From: Pontitalea aquivivens
GTDB taxonomy: Bacteria; Pseudomonadota; Alphaproteobacteria; Rhodobacterales; Rhodobacteraceae
Reading direction: 5' to 3'
Length of the DNA: 64,000 nt
NCBI RefSeq assembly: GCF_046507575.1
Contig: NZ_JBKFEY010000003.1
Coordinates: forward strand, 1 to 64,000
Shown one piece after another: positions 42,112 to 51,519 of this stretch (its first letter is position 1; every line of letters begins with the position of its first letter). Made by a program: the position numbers and the translations under genes. The notes beneath the pieces were generated by a model. The model saw only the letters and a list, made by a program, of their open reading frames with translations, did no database searches and had not been told where the DNA came from.

Positions 42112-43086
42112 ATGCTGGATCACAACGCGAAACCCACCGAAGACATCTCCGTACGGGACGTTTTCGGGATCGATACCGAGATGAAGGTGAAGGGCTTTGC
42201 CGAACGCACCGACCGTGTGCCGGAACTCGACCCGACCTACAAGTTCGACCCCGACACCACGCTGGCCATTCTGGCAGGCTTTGCCTACAATCGCCGCGTG
42301 ATGATCCAGGGCTATCATGGCACCGGCAAATCCACCCATATCGAACAGGTCGCCGCCCGGCTGAACTGGCCCTGCGTGCGGGTGAACCTGGACAGCCACA
42401 TCAGCCGGATCGACCTGATCGGCAAGGATGCGATCAAGCTGCGCGACGGCAAGCAGGTGACCGAATTCCACGAAGGCATCCTGCCCTGGGCCTTGCGCAA
42501 CCCCGTCGCCATCGTCTTCGATGAATATGACGCGGGCCGCCCCGACGTGATGTTCGTGATCCAGCGCGTTCTGGAACATGACGGCAAGCTGACGCTGCTG
42601 GACCAGAATGAAATCATCACCCCCAACCCGTTCTTCCGGCTGTTTGCCACGGCCAACACTGTGGGCCTTGGCGACACGACGGGCCTGTATCACGGCGTGC
42701 AGCAGATCAACCAGGCACAGATGGACCGCTGGAGCCTGGTGGCCACGCTGAACTATCTGTCGCATGACGCCGAAACCGCGATCGTCCTGGCCAAGACCCC
42801 GCATTACAACACCGAAAAAGGCCGCAAGACGATCAGCCAGATGGTGCATGTCGCCGATCTGACCCGCACCGCCTTCATGAACGGCGATCTGTCCACGGTC
42901 ATGTCGCCGCGCACGGTGATCACCTGGGCGCAGAACGCGGAAATCTTCCGCAACGTGGGCTATGCCTTCCGGCTGACCTTCCTGAACAAATGCGACGAAC
43001 TGGAACGCCAGACGGTTGCCGAATTCTACCAGCGCCTCTTTGATGAGGAGCTTCCCGAAAGTGCTGCGGCCCAGGCGATACGGTAA
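42112..43086 (+). CDS. cobS: Cobaltochelatase subunit CobS
   Basis: The predicted 324-residue protein is an AAA+ ATPase with Walker A GYHGTGKST (67-75), a Walker B region IVFDEYDAGRPDVMF and arginine-finger segments, all typical of CobS. Together with CobT and the large CobN subunit it inserts cobalt into hydrogenobyrinic acid a,c-diamide during aerobic cobalamin synthesis. cobN is not in the window, as the large subunit is often elsewhere. A weak GGCGGA site precedes ATG 42112. cobT starts after three bases, so the two are one unit. Confidence 0.94.
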   Translation: MLDHNAKPTEDISVRDVFGIDTEMKVKGFAERTDRVPELDPTYKFDPDTTLAILAGFAYNRRVMIQGYHGTGKSTHIEQVAARLNWPCVRVNLDSHISRIDLIGKDAIKLRDGKQVTEFHEGILPWALRNPVAIVFDEYDAGRPDVMFVIQRVLEHDGKLTLLDQNEIITPNPFFRLFATANTVGLGDTTGLYHGVQQINQAQMDRWSLVATLNYLSHDAETAIVLAKTPHYNTEKGRKTISQMVHVADLTRTAFMNGDLSTVMSPRTVITWAQNAEIFRNVGYAFRLTFLNKCDELERQTVAEFYQRLFDEELPESAAAQAIR

Positions 43087-43089
43087 GGC

Positions 43090-44961
43090 ATGAAACCCGT
43101 CGACAACCCTGCAGATCCGTTCAAGAAGGCGCTGGCCGAGGCGACCAGGACGCTGGCCGACGATGCCGATCTGACGGTCACCTTCTCGGTCGATCCTTCG
43201 GGGATCGCGGGCGATACGATGCGCCTGCCGCAGGTCAGCCGCCGCATGACGCGCGATGAGGTATTGCTGGCGCGGGGCACGGGCGATGCGCTGGCGCTGC
43301 GCCGGCGCCATCACGATGCGGGCACGTTCGCCCGCTACAACCCCTCGGGGCCGATGGCGCGCGATCTGTATGAGGCGATGGAAACCGCCCGCTGCGAGGC
43401 GCTTGGCGCGCGCGACATGCCCGGCACGCTGACCAATATCGACGCCAGGATCGCACATGAGGCCGAGCGCAAGGGCTATGGCCAGATCCGCAGCCGGGAA
43501 GAGGCCTCGCTGGCGGTCGCCGCGGGCTACATGGTGCGCGAACTGGCCACCGGGCGCAAACTGCCCGCCGCCGCGCACCATGTGCTGGATCTGTGGCGCC
43601 CCTTCATCGAGGAATCGGCCGCGGGCGATCTGGGCGATGTGAACGCGGTCCTGGCCGATCAGGCGGCCTTCGCGCGCATGGCGCGCAAGGTGATCGCCGA
43701 TCTGGGCTATGCCGATCAGCTGGGCGAAGACCCCGATGCCGACCAGCCCGACGAGGGTGCCGAGGACGAGGCTGAACAGGAAGAAGAGGCCGGCGACAAC
43801 CAGGCCCGCGACGAGGCGCAGGACGAGGATGAGGCATCGTCCGAAAGCAGCCAGGACGAAACCCAGGAGCAAAGCCAGACCACCGTCAGCATGGACGACC
43901 TTGCCGATCAGGAGATGGGCGAAGAGGTCGACATGCCCGAGGCCGAGGCGCCGCTGGAACCGCCCCCGCCCGCGCCCTATTCCGCCGCGGATCCGAACTA
44001 TCAGGTCTATGCCACCGATTTCGATGAAGAAATCCATGCCGAGGATCTGGCCGAACCAGCCGAGCTGGAACGGCTGCGCGCCTATCTGGACCAGCAGCTG
44101 GAACCGCTGAAGGGCGCGGTCAGCCGGCTGGCCAACAAGCTGCAGCGCCGGCTTCAGGCGCAGCAGAACCGCAGCTGGGAATTCGACCGCGAGGAAGGCA
44201 TCCTGGATGTGGCGCGCCTGGCGCGTGTGGTGGCCACGCCCACCACGCCGCTGTCGTTCAAGGTGGAAAAGGATACCGAATTCCGCGACACGGTGGTGAC
44301 GCTGCTGCTGGACAATTCCGGCTCGATGCGGGGGCGGCCGATTTCCATCGCGGCGATCTGCGCCGATGTTCTGGCGCGCACGCTGGAACGCTGCTCGGTC
44401 AAGGTGGAAATCCTGGGCTTTACCACCCGTGCCTGGAAGGGCGGGCAGGCCCGGGAAAAATGGCTCAATTCCGGGCGCCCGCAACAACCGGGACGGCTGA
44501 ATGACCTGCGGCACATCATCTACAAATCCGCCGATGTGCCCTGGCGGCGGGTGCGCGACAACCTGGGCCTGATGATGAAAGAAGGCCTGCTGAAGGAAAA
44601 CATCGACGGCGAGGCGCTGGAATGGGCGCATCGGCGCATGCTGGGCCGGCGCGAGGCGCGCAAGATCCTGATGGTGATTTCCGATGGCGCGCCGGTCGAT
44701 GATTCCACCCTGTCGGTCAATGCCGCGAATTATCTGGAAAAACACCTGCGCGACGTGATCGCCATGGTGGAACGGCGCCGCGCGGTGGAACTGATCGCGA
44801 TCGGCATCGGCCATGATGTGACACGCTATTACCAGCATGCGGTGACCATCACCGATGTGGAACAGCTGGCCGGTGCGATGACCGAACAGCTGGCGGGGCT
44901 GTTCGATTCCGACCCGCGCGCGCGGGCCCGGCTGATGGGCATCGCCAAGGCGGCGCGCTGA
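43090..44961 (+). CDS. cobT: Cobaltochelatase subunit CobT
   Basis: The 623-residue protein has the CobT layout: an N-terminal globular part, an Asp/Glu-rich disordered stretch (about 215-285) and a C-terminal von Willebrand A domain with the MIDAS motif LLLDNSGSMRG (D and S residues near 408) and a second late segment VISDGAPVDDSTLSV. With CobS it forms the ring-shaped ATP-driven part of aerobic cobaltochelatase. It is co-transcribed with cobS and with the pepP-like gene, whose start overlaps its stop (TGATG). Confidence 0.94.
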   Translation: MKPVDNPADPFKKALAEATRTLADDADLTVTFSVDPSGIAGDTMRLPQVSRRMTRDEVLLARGTGDALALRRRHHDAGTFARYNPSGPMARDLYEAMETARCEALGARDMPGTLTNIDARIAHEAERKGYGQIRSREEASLAVAAGYMVRELATGRKLPAAAHHVLDLWRPFIEESAAGDLGDVNAVLADQAAFARMARKVIADLGYADQLGEDPDADQPDEGAEDEAEQEEEAGDNQARDEAQDEDEASSESSQDETQEQSQTTVSMDDLADQEMGEEVDMPEAEAPLEPPPPAPYSAADPNYQVYATDFDEEIHAEDLAEPAELERLRAYLDQQLEPLKGAVSRLANKLQRRLQAQQNRSWEFDREEGILDVARLARVVATPTTPLSFKVEKDTEFRDTVVTLLLDNSGSMRGRPISIAAICADVLARTLERCSVKVEILGFTTRAWKGGQAREKWLNSGRPQQPGRLNDLRHIIYKSADVPWRRVRDNLGLMMKEGLLKENIDGEALEWAHRRMLGRREARKILMVISDGAPVDDSTLSVNAANYLEKHLRDVIAMVERRRAVELIAIGIGHDVTRYYQHAVTITDVEQLAGAMTEQLAGLFDSDPRARARLMGIAKAAR

Positions 44962-46769
44962 TGTATCAGGATTTCGCGGTCCGTTCACGCCCCTCGGACG
45001 GGCCACCCCGGCTGGCGGCGCTGCGCGCGGTGCTGGCCGGTCAGGGGCTTGCGGGGTTCATCGTGCCACGCGCCGATGCCCATCAGGGCGAATATGTCGC
45101 CCCCCATGATGCGCGGCTGGCCTGGCTGACGGGGTTTACCGGATCGGCAGGGTTCTGCATCGCGCTGATGGATCGCGCGGGCGTCTTCGTCGATGGCCGC
45201 TACCGCGTGCAGGTCCGGGCCGAGGTCGACTGCGCCACCTTTACCCCGGTCAACTGGCCCGAGGTCAAGCCCGGCCCCTGGCTTGCCGCGGCCCTGCCCG
45301 CAGGCGGGCGTGTGGGCTTTGACCCCTGGCTGCACACCCGCAAGGAAATCGATGATCTGCAGGCAGCGGTGACCGGCAGCGGGGTTGACCTGGTGCCTGT
45401 GCCGCGCAACCCGGTCGATGCGATCTGGCCCGACCAGCCCGCCCCGCCCGCCGCCCCGGCCCGCATCCATCCGCCCGAATTCGCGGGCGAGGACAGCGCC
45501 ACCAGGCGCGCGCGTCTGGCGGACGGGCTGCGCCAGCGCGGCGCGCGCGCCGCGGTGATCACGCTGACGGATTCGCTTTGCTGGCTGCTGAACATCCGCG
45601 GCGCCGATATTCCGCGCAATCCGGTGGTGCAGGGCTTTGCGATCCTGCATGATACCGGCCATCTGACACTGTTTGCCGAGGCCGCGAAATTTTCGCCCCC
45701 CGTGCTGGAACATCTGGGCGCCGATGTCACCCTGCGCCCGACCGCCGCCTTTGCCCCCGCGCTGCGCAGCCTGCCCGGCCCGGTGCAGGTCGACCCGGCC
45801 AGCGCGCCGCTGCAGGTGGGGCGCGAACTGGGCGAACAGGGTATAGAAATCCTGTGGGCCGACGACCCCTGCATCCTGCCCAAGGCGATCAAGACCCCGG
45901 CCGAAATCGCCGGGATGGACGCCGCACATCACCGCGACGCGGTGGCGATGGTCGAATTCCTGGCCTGGCTGGACGCCGAGGCGCCGAAGGGCGGGCTTGA
46001 TGAAATCGCCGTGGTCACCGCGCTGGAAGGGTTTCGCCGCGCGTCGAATACGCTGACGGAAATCAGCTTTGACACGATCTGCGGCGCGGGGCCCAATGGC
46101 GCCATCGTCCATTACCGCGTGACCGAGGCCACCAACCGCCCCCTCCGCCCCGGTGAAATCCTGCTGGTCGATTCCGGCGGGCAATATGTGGACGGCACCA
46201 CCGACATCACCCGCACCATCGCCGTCGGCCCCGTGCCCGAGGCTGCCCGCGCCCCCTTTACCCGCGTGCTGCAGGGCATGATCGCCATATCGCGCGCGCG
46301 CTGGCCCCGGGGCCTGGCCGGGCGCGATCTGGACGCGCTGGCCCGCATCGCCCTGTGGCGCGCGGGCCAGGATTATGACCACGGCACCGGCCACGGGGTT
46401 GGCGCGGCGCTCTGCGTGCACGAAGGCCCCGCGCGGCTGTCGCGGCTGTCGGATGTGGCCCTGCAGCCCGGCATGATCCTGTCGAACGAACCGGGCTATT
46501 ACCGCGAAGGGGCCTTTGGCATCCGCATCGAGAACCTTGTTCTGGTGGAACAGGCCCCGCCCCTGCCCGGCGCCGATGACCGACCGATGCTGGCGTTGCG
46601 CACACTGACCTGGGTGCCGATTGACCGCCGGCTGATCCTGGCCGGAATGCTGGCCCCCGACGAACGCGACTGGCTGAATGACTATCACGCCCAAGTCCTG
46701 CACCGGATCGGTCCGGCCGTGTCGGCGCCTGCGCGGGCCTGGCTGGAAGCCGCCTGCGCGCCGGTCTGA
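44961..46769 (+). CDS. pepP: Xaa-Pro aminopeptidase (M24B)
   Basis: The 602-residue protein is a three-domain aminopeptidase P of the longer type. The C-terminal pita-bread domain carries the metal ligands: DSGGQYVDGTTDITRT (two aspartates), HGTGHGVGAALCVHE (His) and NEPGYYREGAFGIRIEN (two glutamates). It removes an N-terminal residue preceding proline. The start is coupled to cobT, so it is made from the cob operon, an arrangement seen in related genomes without known functional reason. Confidence 0.92.
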   Translation: MYQDFAVRSRPSDGPPRLAALRAVLAGQGLAGFIVPRADAHQGEYVAPHDARLAWLTGFTGSAGFCIALMDRAGVFVDGRYRVQVRAEVDCATFTPVNWPEVKPGPWLAAALPAGGRVGFDPWLHTRKEIDDLQAAVTGSGVDLVPVPRNPVDAIWPDQPAPPAAPARIHPPEFAGEDSATRRARLADGLRQRGARAAVITLTDSLCWLLNIRGADIPRNPVVQGFAILHDTGHLTLFAEAAKFSPPVLEHLGADVTLRPTAAFAPALRSLPGPVQVDPASAPLQVGRELGEQGIEILWADDPCILPKAIKTPAEIAGMDAAHHRDAVAMVEFLAWLDAEAPKGGLDEIAVVTALEGFRRASNTLTEISFDTICGAGPNGAIVHYRVTEATNRPLRPGEILLVDSGGQYVDGTTDITRTIAVGPVPEAARAPFTRVLQGMIAISRARWPRGLAGRDLDALARIALWRAGQDYDHGTGHGVGAALCVHEGPARLSRLSDVALQPGMILSNEPGYYREGAFGIRIENLVLVEQAPPLPGADDRPMLALRTLTWVPIDRRLILAGMLAPDERDWLNDYHAQVLHRIGPAVSAPARAWLEAACAPV

Positions 46770-46803
46770 TCTGCCCGTTCGCCCCGCCGTGCCATAGGGG
46801 CGG

Positions 46804-46827
46804 GCCATACGGGCGGCCATACGGGCG
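46804..46827. repeat. 12-bp tandem duplication
   Basis: GGCCATACGGGC occurs twice in direct succession (46804-46815 and 46816-46827), with a partial related copy just before. It lies 35 bases after the pepP-like stop and about 90 bases before the next gene. Confidence 0.7.
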
Positions 46828-46915
46828 GGAAGGCGCCCGCCCGGCGCCGGGGGGCTTTTCCCGGCCTGCTTGCTGACCTAAGGAAGGGGCAGCAGCGCAC
46901 CGCCGAAGGATCGCC

Positions 46916-48364
46916 ATGATGCCCCATGATGCCGCCATTGCCGCCCTGCAGGCCCTGCTTGGTCCACGCCTCAGCGTCACCCGCGCCGAGCGCGACCTGC
47001 ATGGCGCATCCGAGGCCTGGTATCCGCTGGCCCCGCCCGATGCCGTAGCCTGGCCCGAAACCACCGCCGAGGTGGCGCAGATCGTGCGCATCTGCGCGGC
47101 CCATGCCATGCCGATCGTGCCCTGGGGCGCGGGCACGTCACTGGAAGGGCATGCGCTGGCGGTTCAGGGCGGGCTGTGCCTTGACATGGGCCGGATGAAC
47201 CGTGTGCTTGCGATCCGCCCCGAGGACATGCTGGCCGTGGTGCAACCCGGCCTGACGCGCGAGGCGCTGAATGCGGACCTGCGCGCCACCGGCCTGTTCT
47301 TTCCCGTCGATCCGGGCGCCAATGCCAGCCTTGGGGGCATGGCGGCCACCCGCGCCTCGGGGACGACGACGGTGCGCTATGGGTCCATGCGCGCCAATGT
47401 CGCCGCCCTTGAGGTGGTGCTGGCCGATGGCCGTATCATCCGCACCGGCAGTGCTGCGGCCAAATCCGCCGCAGGCTATGACCTGACCGCGCTGATGCTG
47501 GGTTCGGAAGGGACGCTGGGCATCATCACCGAACTGACGTTGCGCCTGCATGGCCAGCCCGAGGCGATTTCCGCCGCGGTCTGCGCCTTTGACACGCTGG
47601 AGGCGGCGGTGCAGACGGTGATGGCCACGATCCAGCTGGGCATTCCGATGGCGCGCATCGAATTCGTCGATGAAACGATGGCGCGGGTCTTCAATGCCCA
47701 TGCCGGCACCAGCCTGCCCGAAACGCCGCATCTGCTGGTGGAATTCCACGGCTCGCCCGCGGGGGTGGCCGAACAGGCCGAACGCTTTGGCGAGGTGGTG
47801 GCGGAAATGGGCGGCGCGCATTTCGACTGGGCCACCACGCCCGAGGCGCGCGCGCGGCTGTGGAAGATGCGCCACGGTGCCTATACCGCGTGTCTGGCCG
47901 CGCGGCCGGGATCAATGGGTCTGGTGACCGACATCTGCGTGCCGATGTCGCGGCTGGCCGAAGCGGTGCGTGAAACCCGCGACGATATCGCCGCCGAGGG
48001 CCTGATCGGCCCGATCCTGGGCCATGTGGGCGATGGCAATTTCCATGCCGTCCTGCTGCTGGACCGGGGCAGCGACAGCGATCTGGCGCGGGCCAAGCGG
48101 CTGGCCGAACGCATGGCCGAACGCGCGCTGCGCATGGGCGGCACGGTCACCGGCGAACACGGCGTGGGGCTTGGCAAACGCGCACTGATGGCGGCCGAAC
48201 ATGGCCCCGCCTGGGCGGTGATGGGCGCGATCAAGGCCGCGCTTGACCCCGCCAATATCCTGAACCCGGGCAAGCTGGTGCCCGGACCTGACCTGCTGCC
48301 CCCCGATCTGGCCCCCGATCTGGCCCCCGATCTGGCCGCCCCCCGCCCGGAGACCCTTGCATGA
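46916..48364 (+). CDS. FAD-linked D-2-hydroxyacid dehydrogenase (GlcD/Dld type)
   Basis: The 482-residue protein has a PCMH-type FAD-binding domain with VPWGAGTSLEGHA (about 64-76), PVDPGANASLGGMAATRASG (about 130-149) and an FAD-linked oxidase C-terminal domain with GHVGDGNFH and EHGVGLGK. This family includes glycolate oxidase GlcD and D-lactate dehydrogenase (cytochrome); the two cannot be separated safely from sequence alone, though the absence of glcEF neighbours favours D-lactate dehydrogenase. It feeds electrons to the respiratory chain. The C-terminus contains three tandem PDLA repeats from a 12-bp duplication (48302-48337). The last four bases overlap the next gene. Confidence 0.85.
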   Translation: MMPHDAAIAALQALLGPRLSVTRAERDLHGASEAWYPLAPPDAVAWPETTAEVAQIVRICAAHAMPIVPWGAGTSLEGHALAVQGGLCLDMGRMNRVLAIRPEDMLAVVQPGLTREALNADLRATGLFFPVDPGANASLGGMAATRASGTTTVRYGSMRANVAALEVVLADGRIIRTGSAAAKSAAGYDLTALMLGSEGTLGIITELTLRLHGQPEAISAAVCAFDTLEAAVQTVMATIQLGIPMARIEFVDETMARVFNAHAGTSLPETPHLLVEFHGSPAGVAEQAERFGEVVAEMGGAHFDWATTPEARARLWKMRHGAYTACLAARPGSMGLVTDICVPMSRLAEAVRETRDDIAAEGLIGPILGHVGDGNFHAVLLLDRGSDSDLARAKRLAERMAERALRMGGTVTGEHGVGLGKRALMAAEHGPAWAVMGAIKAALDPANILNPGKLVPGPDLLPPDLAPDLAPDLAAPRPETLA

Positions 48365-48753
48365 CCCTGCTGTCCACCCCCGCCGACCTGCCCCGCGCCT
48401 TTGCCCTGGCCTGGAGCGCGCGTGACGCCCGCGCGCTGGCGGGCTTTTTTGCCGCCGATGCCGATTTCCTGAGCCTGACCGGCGCCGCCGCCGAAGGCGT
48501 GGACGAAATTACCGAGGTTCTGGCAGGGGAACTGGCAGGGGCCTTTGCCCGCGCGCGGCTGGTGACCGGCAAGACCAGGCTGCGCCCGCTGGGCCCGCAT
48601 GCGGCGGTGCTGCTGCAACGCTTTGTGCTGACGGGCATCGTGCATGCCGACGGGTCGGACGCGGGGCGGATCGGGGCGGTGCTGGCGGCGACGCTGGTGG
48701 CCAATGGCGCGGGCTGGGAAATCGTTGCGGCGCAATTCGTGGCCGAAGGCTGA
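48361..48753 (+). CDS. SnoaL/DUF4440-like protein
   Basis: The 130-residue protein has the single-domain cone fold of SnoaL/NTF2-like proteins: AFALAWSARDARALAGFFAADADFLSLTG, then GVDEITEVLAGELAGAF and strands VLLQRFVLTGIVH and IGAVLAATLVANGAGWEIVAAQF. Members of this group are usually small enzymes or accessory proteins of unknown specificity. It is translationally coupled to the dehydrogenase gene by ATGA, so it may serve in its metabolism. Confidence 0.78.
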   Translation: MTLLSTPADLPRAFALAWSARDARALAGFFAADADFLSLTGAAAEGVDEITEVLAGELAGAFARARLVTGKTRLRPLGPHAAVLLQRFVLTGIVHADGSDAGRIGAVLAATLVANGAGWEIVAAQFVAEG

Positions 48754-48768
48754 CCGGCCAGGACCCTG

Positions 48769-48796
48769 CCCCCACCCTTCGTCCCCCACCCTTCGT
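48769..48796. repeat. 14-bp tandem duplication
   Basis: CCCCCACCCTTCGT occurs twice in direct succession (48769-48782 and 48783-48796) in the 71-base gap between the convergent SnoaL-like and recN genes. No hairpin is formed by it. Confidence 0.7.
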
Positions 48797-48824
48797 CCCG
48801 CAGCCTGAGCCCCGCAGCGGCGGG

Positions 48825-50474
48825 TCAGCCCGTCAGAAGCGCGCGGGCCGCGTCCCGCGCGGCCTCGCTGACCTCGGCGCCCGAAATCATCCGCGCGATT
48901 TCATCCACCCGCGCGTCGGCGGCCAACGGCACCACGGTTGAACTGGTCATGCCATCGACCACCCGCTTTTCCACGCGCCAGTGATGCCCGCCGCGCGCCG
49001 CCACCTGCGGGCTGTGCGTCACGACCAGAACCTGCGCCCCCTCGGCCAGACGCGCCAGGCGCCGGCCGACCGCATCGGCGGTGGCGCCCCCCACACCGCG
49101 GTCGATTTCGTCAAAGATCAGCACCAGAGCATCGGCCCCGCGCGCCAGAACCACCTTCAGCGCCAGCAAGAATCGTGACAGTTCCCCGCCCGAGGCGATC
49201 TTGTTCAGGGGCCCCGCCGGCGCGCCGGGATTGGTGGCCACGGTAAAGGCCACCGTATCGCTGCCCTCGGGGCCGGATTCACCCGCGCTGATCGCCGTTG
49301 CAAAGACCGCCCGTTCCAGCTTCAGCGGCGCCAGTTCCGCCGCCATCGCCGCATCCAGCCGTCCCGCCGCCGCGCGCCGCGCCGCGCCCAGCCGCGCCGC
49401 CGCCGCATCATAGGCGGCCCCCGCAGCGGCAAGATCGGCCCGCAGCGCCCGGATACCATCTTCACCGCCATCCAGCGCGGCCAGGCGCGCGCGCAGGGTT
49501 TCGGCAAACCCGCCCAGATCGTCAGGCAAAACGCCATGCTTGCGCGCCAGCGCCCGGATCGCGAACAGACGTTCCTCACATGCCTCAAGCGCGCGGGGGT
49601 CGAAAGACAGGGCTTCCAGCGCCTCTTCGACGCCCTGCGCGGCATCGCCCAGTTCGATCAGCGCGCGTTCCAGCGCCGACAGCGGCAGATCCAGCCGGCC
49701 TTCGGCCTTTTCCGCAGCCCCCTGCAGCCAGCGATCGGCATCGCGCATCGCACCCTCGGCACCATCAGGGCCCAGCATCTGCAGCGCACGGGCCACATCG
49801 GTGCGGATGCGTTCGGCGCCCTGCATCAGGCGGCGCTGCGCGTCCAGCGTGCCTTCCTCGCCGGGCTGGGGATCAAGCTGGTCCAGCTCGGCCACGGCAT
49901 GGCGCAGGAAATCCTCTTCGCCCCTGACGGCGGCCAATGCGGTCTCGGCGGTATCCAGCTTGCGGGCAATTGCCGCACGCGCATTCCAGGCTGTGCGCAC
50001 CTGCGCCAGCAGATCCTCATGGCCCGCGAAGGCATCCAGCATCGCACGGTGCCCGCGCGGGTTCAGCAAACCGCCATCGTCGGACTGGCCGTGCAGTTCC
50101 ACCAGCGTGGCCGACAGCGCCCGCAGCACCTCGCCCGAAACGCGGCGATCGTTGATGAAGGCGGTCTTGCGGCCATCGGCGCCATTCACCCGGCGCAGGA
50201 TCAGTTCGGGCCCGCCGGACAGCCCGGCCTCGGCCAGAACGGCATGGGCGGCATGACCATCGGGCAGATCGAAAACCGCCGTCACCTCGCCCTGATCGGC
50301 ACCCTTGCGCACCAGTTCGGCACGCCCGCGCCAGCCCAGAACGAAACCCAGGCAATCCAGCAGGATCGACTTGCCCGCGCCGGTTTCCCCGGTCAGCACA
50401 TTCAGACCCGACCGGAACCCAAGGTCCAGCCGGTCGATGATCAGCATGTCACGGATTTCAAGCGCGCGCAGCAT
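48825..50474 (-). CDS. recN: DNA repair protein RecN
   Basis: The 549-residue protein is a full RecN, an SMC-like ATPase used in double-strand break repair. Walker A is GETGAGKS (28-35), coiled-coil arms occupy the middle, and the C-terminal part has the signature GGELSRFLLALK and Walker B LIFDEIDRGVGG. The gene follows bamD after 24 bases, so it is co-transcribed with the outer-membrane and division cluster, the usual order in alphaproteobacteria. No LexA box is visible in that short gap. Confidence 0.96.
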   Translation of the reverse strand: MLRALEIRDMLIIDRLDLGFRSGLNVLTGETGAGKSILLDCLGFVLGWRGRAELVRKGADQGEVTAVFDLPDGHAAHAVLAEAGLSGGPELILRRVNGADGRKTAFINDRRVSGEVLRALSATLVELHGQSDDGGLLNPRGHRAMLDAFAGHEDLLAQVRTAWNARAAIARKLDTAETALAAVRGEEDFLRHAVAELDQLDPQPGEEGTLDAQRRLMQGAERIRTDVARALQMLGPDGAEGAMRDADRWLQGAAEKAEGRLDLPLSALERALIELGDAAQGVEEALEALSFDPRALEACEERLFAIRALARKHGVLPDDLGGFAETLRARLAALDGGEDGIRALRADLAAAGAAYDAAAARLGAARRAAAGRLDAAMAAELAPLKLERAVFATAISAGESGPEGSDTVAFTVATNPGAPAGPLNKIASGGELSRFLLALKVVLARGADALVLIFDEIDRGVGGATADAVGRRLARLAEGAQVLVVTHSPQVAARGGHHWRVEKRVVDGMTSSTVVPLAADARVDEIARMISGAEVSEAARDAARALLTG

Positions 50475-50498
50475 CCCCGCCCCCGTCGCGGCCCGCGA

Positions 50499-51347
50499 TC
50501 AGAGCCACTCGCCCCGGATCACCTGACGATAGACCCGCGCCAGCCAGCTGTCGCCACCAGCCTCGGGTTCAAGGCCACGGCGGGTCAGCAGGCGGTAGCT
50601 GTCTTCATAGAAGGGCGACGACCGGAAGTTGTGGCCCAGAATCGCCCCCGCGGTCTGTGCCTCTTCGGTGATGCCAAGTGCCAGATAGGCCTCGACCAGG
50701 CGGTGCAGCGCCTCGGGCGTGTGGGTGGTGGTCTGGAAATCCTCTACCACCACGCGGAAGCGGTTGATCGCCGCCGTGTAATGCCCGCGCTTGAGGTAAT
50801 AGCGCCCGATTTCCATTTCCTTCGCCGCCAGATGGTCAAAGGCCAGGTCGAATTTCAGAATGGACGAACGCGCATATTCGCTGTCGGGATATTCCTCGAT
50901 CACCGCGCGCAACGCCTGCAGCGCCTGGAAGGTCAGGCCCTGATCGCGGCCAACCTCATCGATCTGGTCGTAATAGGACAAAGCCAGCAGGTATTTGGCA
51001 TAGGCCGCATCCTCATCGCCTGGATAGGTGTCGATGAAACGCTGCGCGCTGGCGCGTGCTGCCTCGTAATCCTTGGCCTTGTGCTGGGTGAAGGCCTGCA
51101 TGATCAGCGCACGCTTGGCCCATTCCGAATAGGGATAAAGCCGCTCGACCTCGGAAAAATAGCGCAGCGCGGATGCGGGCCGGCGTGGGTTGCCCACCTC
51201 CAGCTCATATTCGCCGCGCTTGTAGATTTCCTCGGCGGTCAGGGATTCGAGCGAGGCTTCGCGCGCCGTGCCACCACCGCAGGCCGCCAGCACCCCCACA
51301 AGAACGAGACTTCCGACCAGTTGAGCCGCCGATCTGCCGCGCGCCAT
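50499..51347 (-). CDS. bamD: Outer-membrane assembly lipoprotein BamD
   Basis: The predicted 282-residue protein has a lipoprotein signal with the cysteine at position 23 (VGVLAAC) and five TPR-like helix pairs starting EEIYKRGEYELEVGN, typical of BamD. It joins BamA in the complex that inserts beta-barrel proteins into the outer membrane. ATG 51347 is chosen for the signal peptide; an in-frame start 90 bases earlier is not supported. It lies between lpxC and recN. Confidence 0.94.
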   Translation of the reverse strand: MARGRSAAQLVGSLVLVGVLAACGGGTAREASLESLTAEEIYKRGEYELEVGNPRRPASALRYFSEVERLYPYSEWAKRALIMQAFTQHKAKDYEAARASAQRFIDTYPGDEDAAYAKYLLALSYYDQIDEVGRDQGLTFQALQALRAVIEEYPDSEYARSSILKFDLAFDHLAAKEMEIGRYYLKRGHYTAAINRFRVVVEDFQTTTHTPEALHRLVEAYLALGITEEAQTAGAILGHNFRSSPFYEDSYRLLTRRGLEPEAGGDSWLARVYRQVIRGEWL

Positions 51348-51519
51348 GTCCTGCCCTATCCCGTTTCTACCCTGATTCAACCTTGTCAAAAGCCGCCCCG
51401 CATGACGCGGAACCGCCCCTTCGGTTTGTCCTAGCACAGAAAAATCCGGGGCGCAAAACGCCTTTCACCGCCGCGGCATAGGCCATATGACAGCTGGCGG
51501 CCCGGCAACGGCGCGCAGG

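Noticed and set aside
41980..45006. Leftward frame of about 1000 codons opposite cobS-cobT
   Set aside because: It lies opposite two genes with clear ATPase and MIDAS motifs and has no domain of its own.
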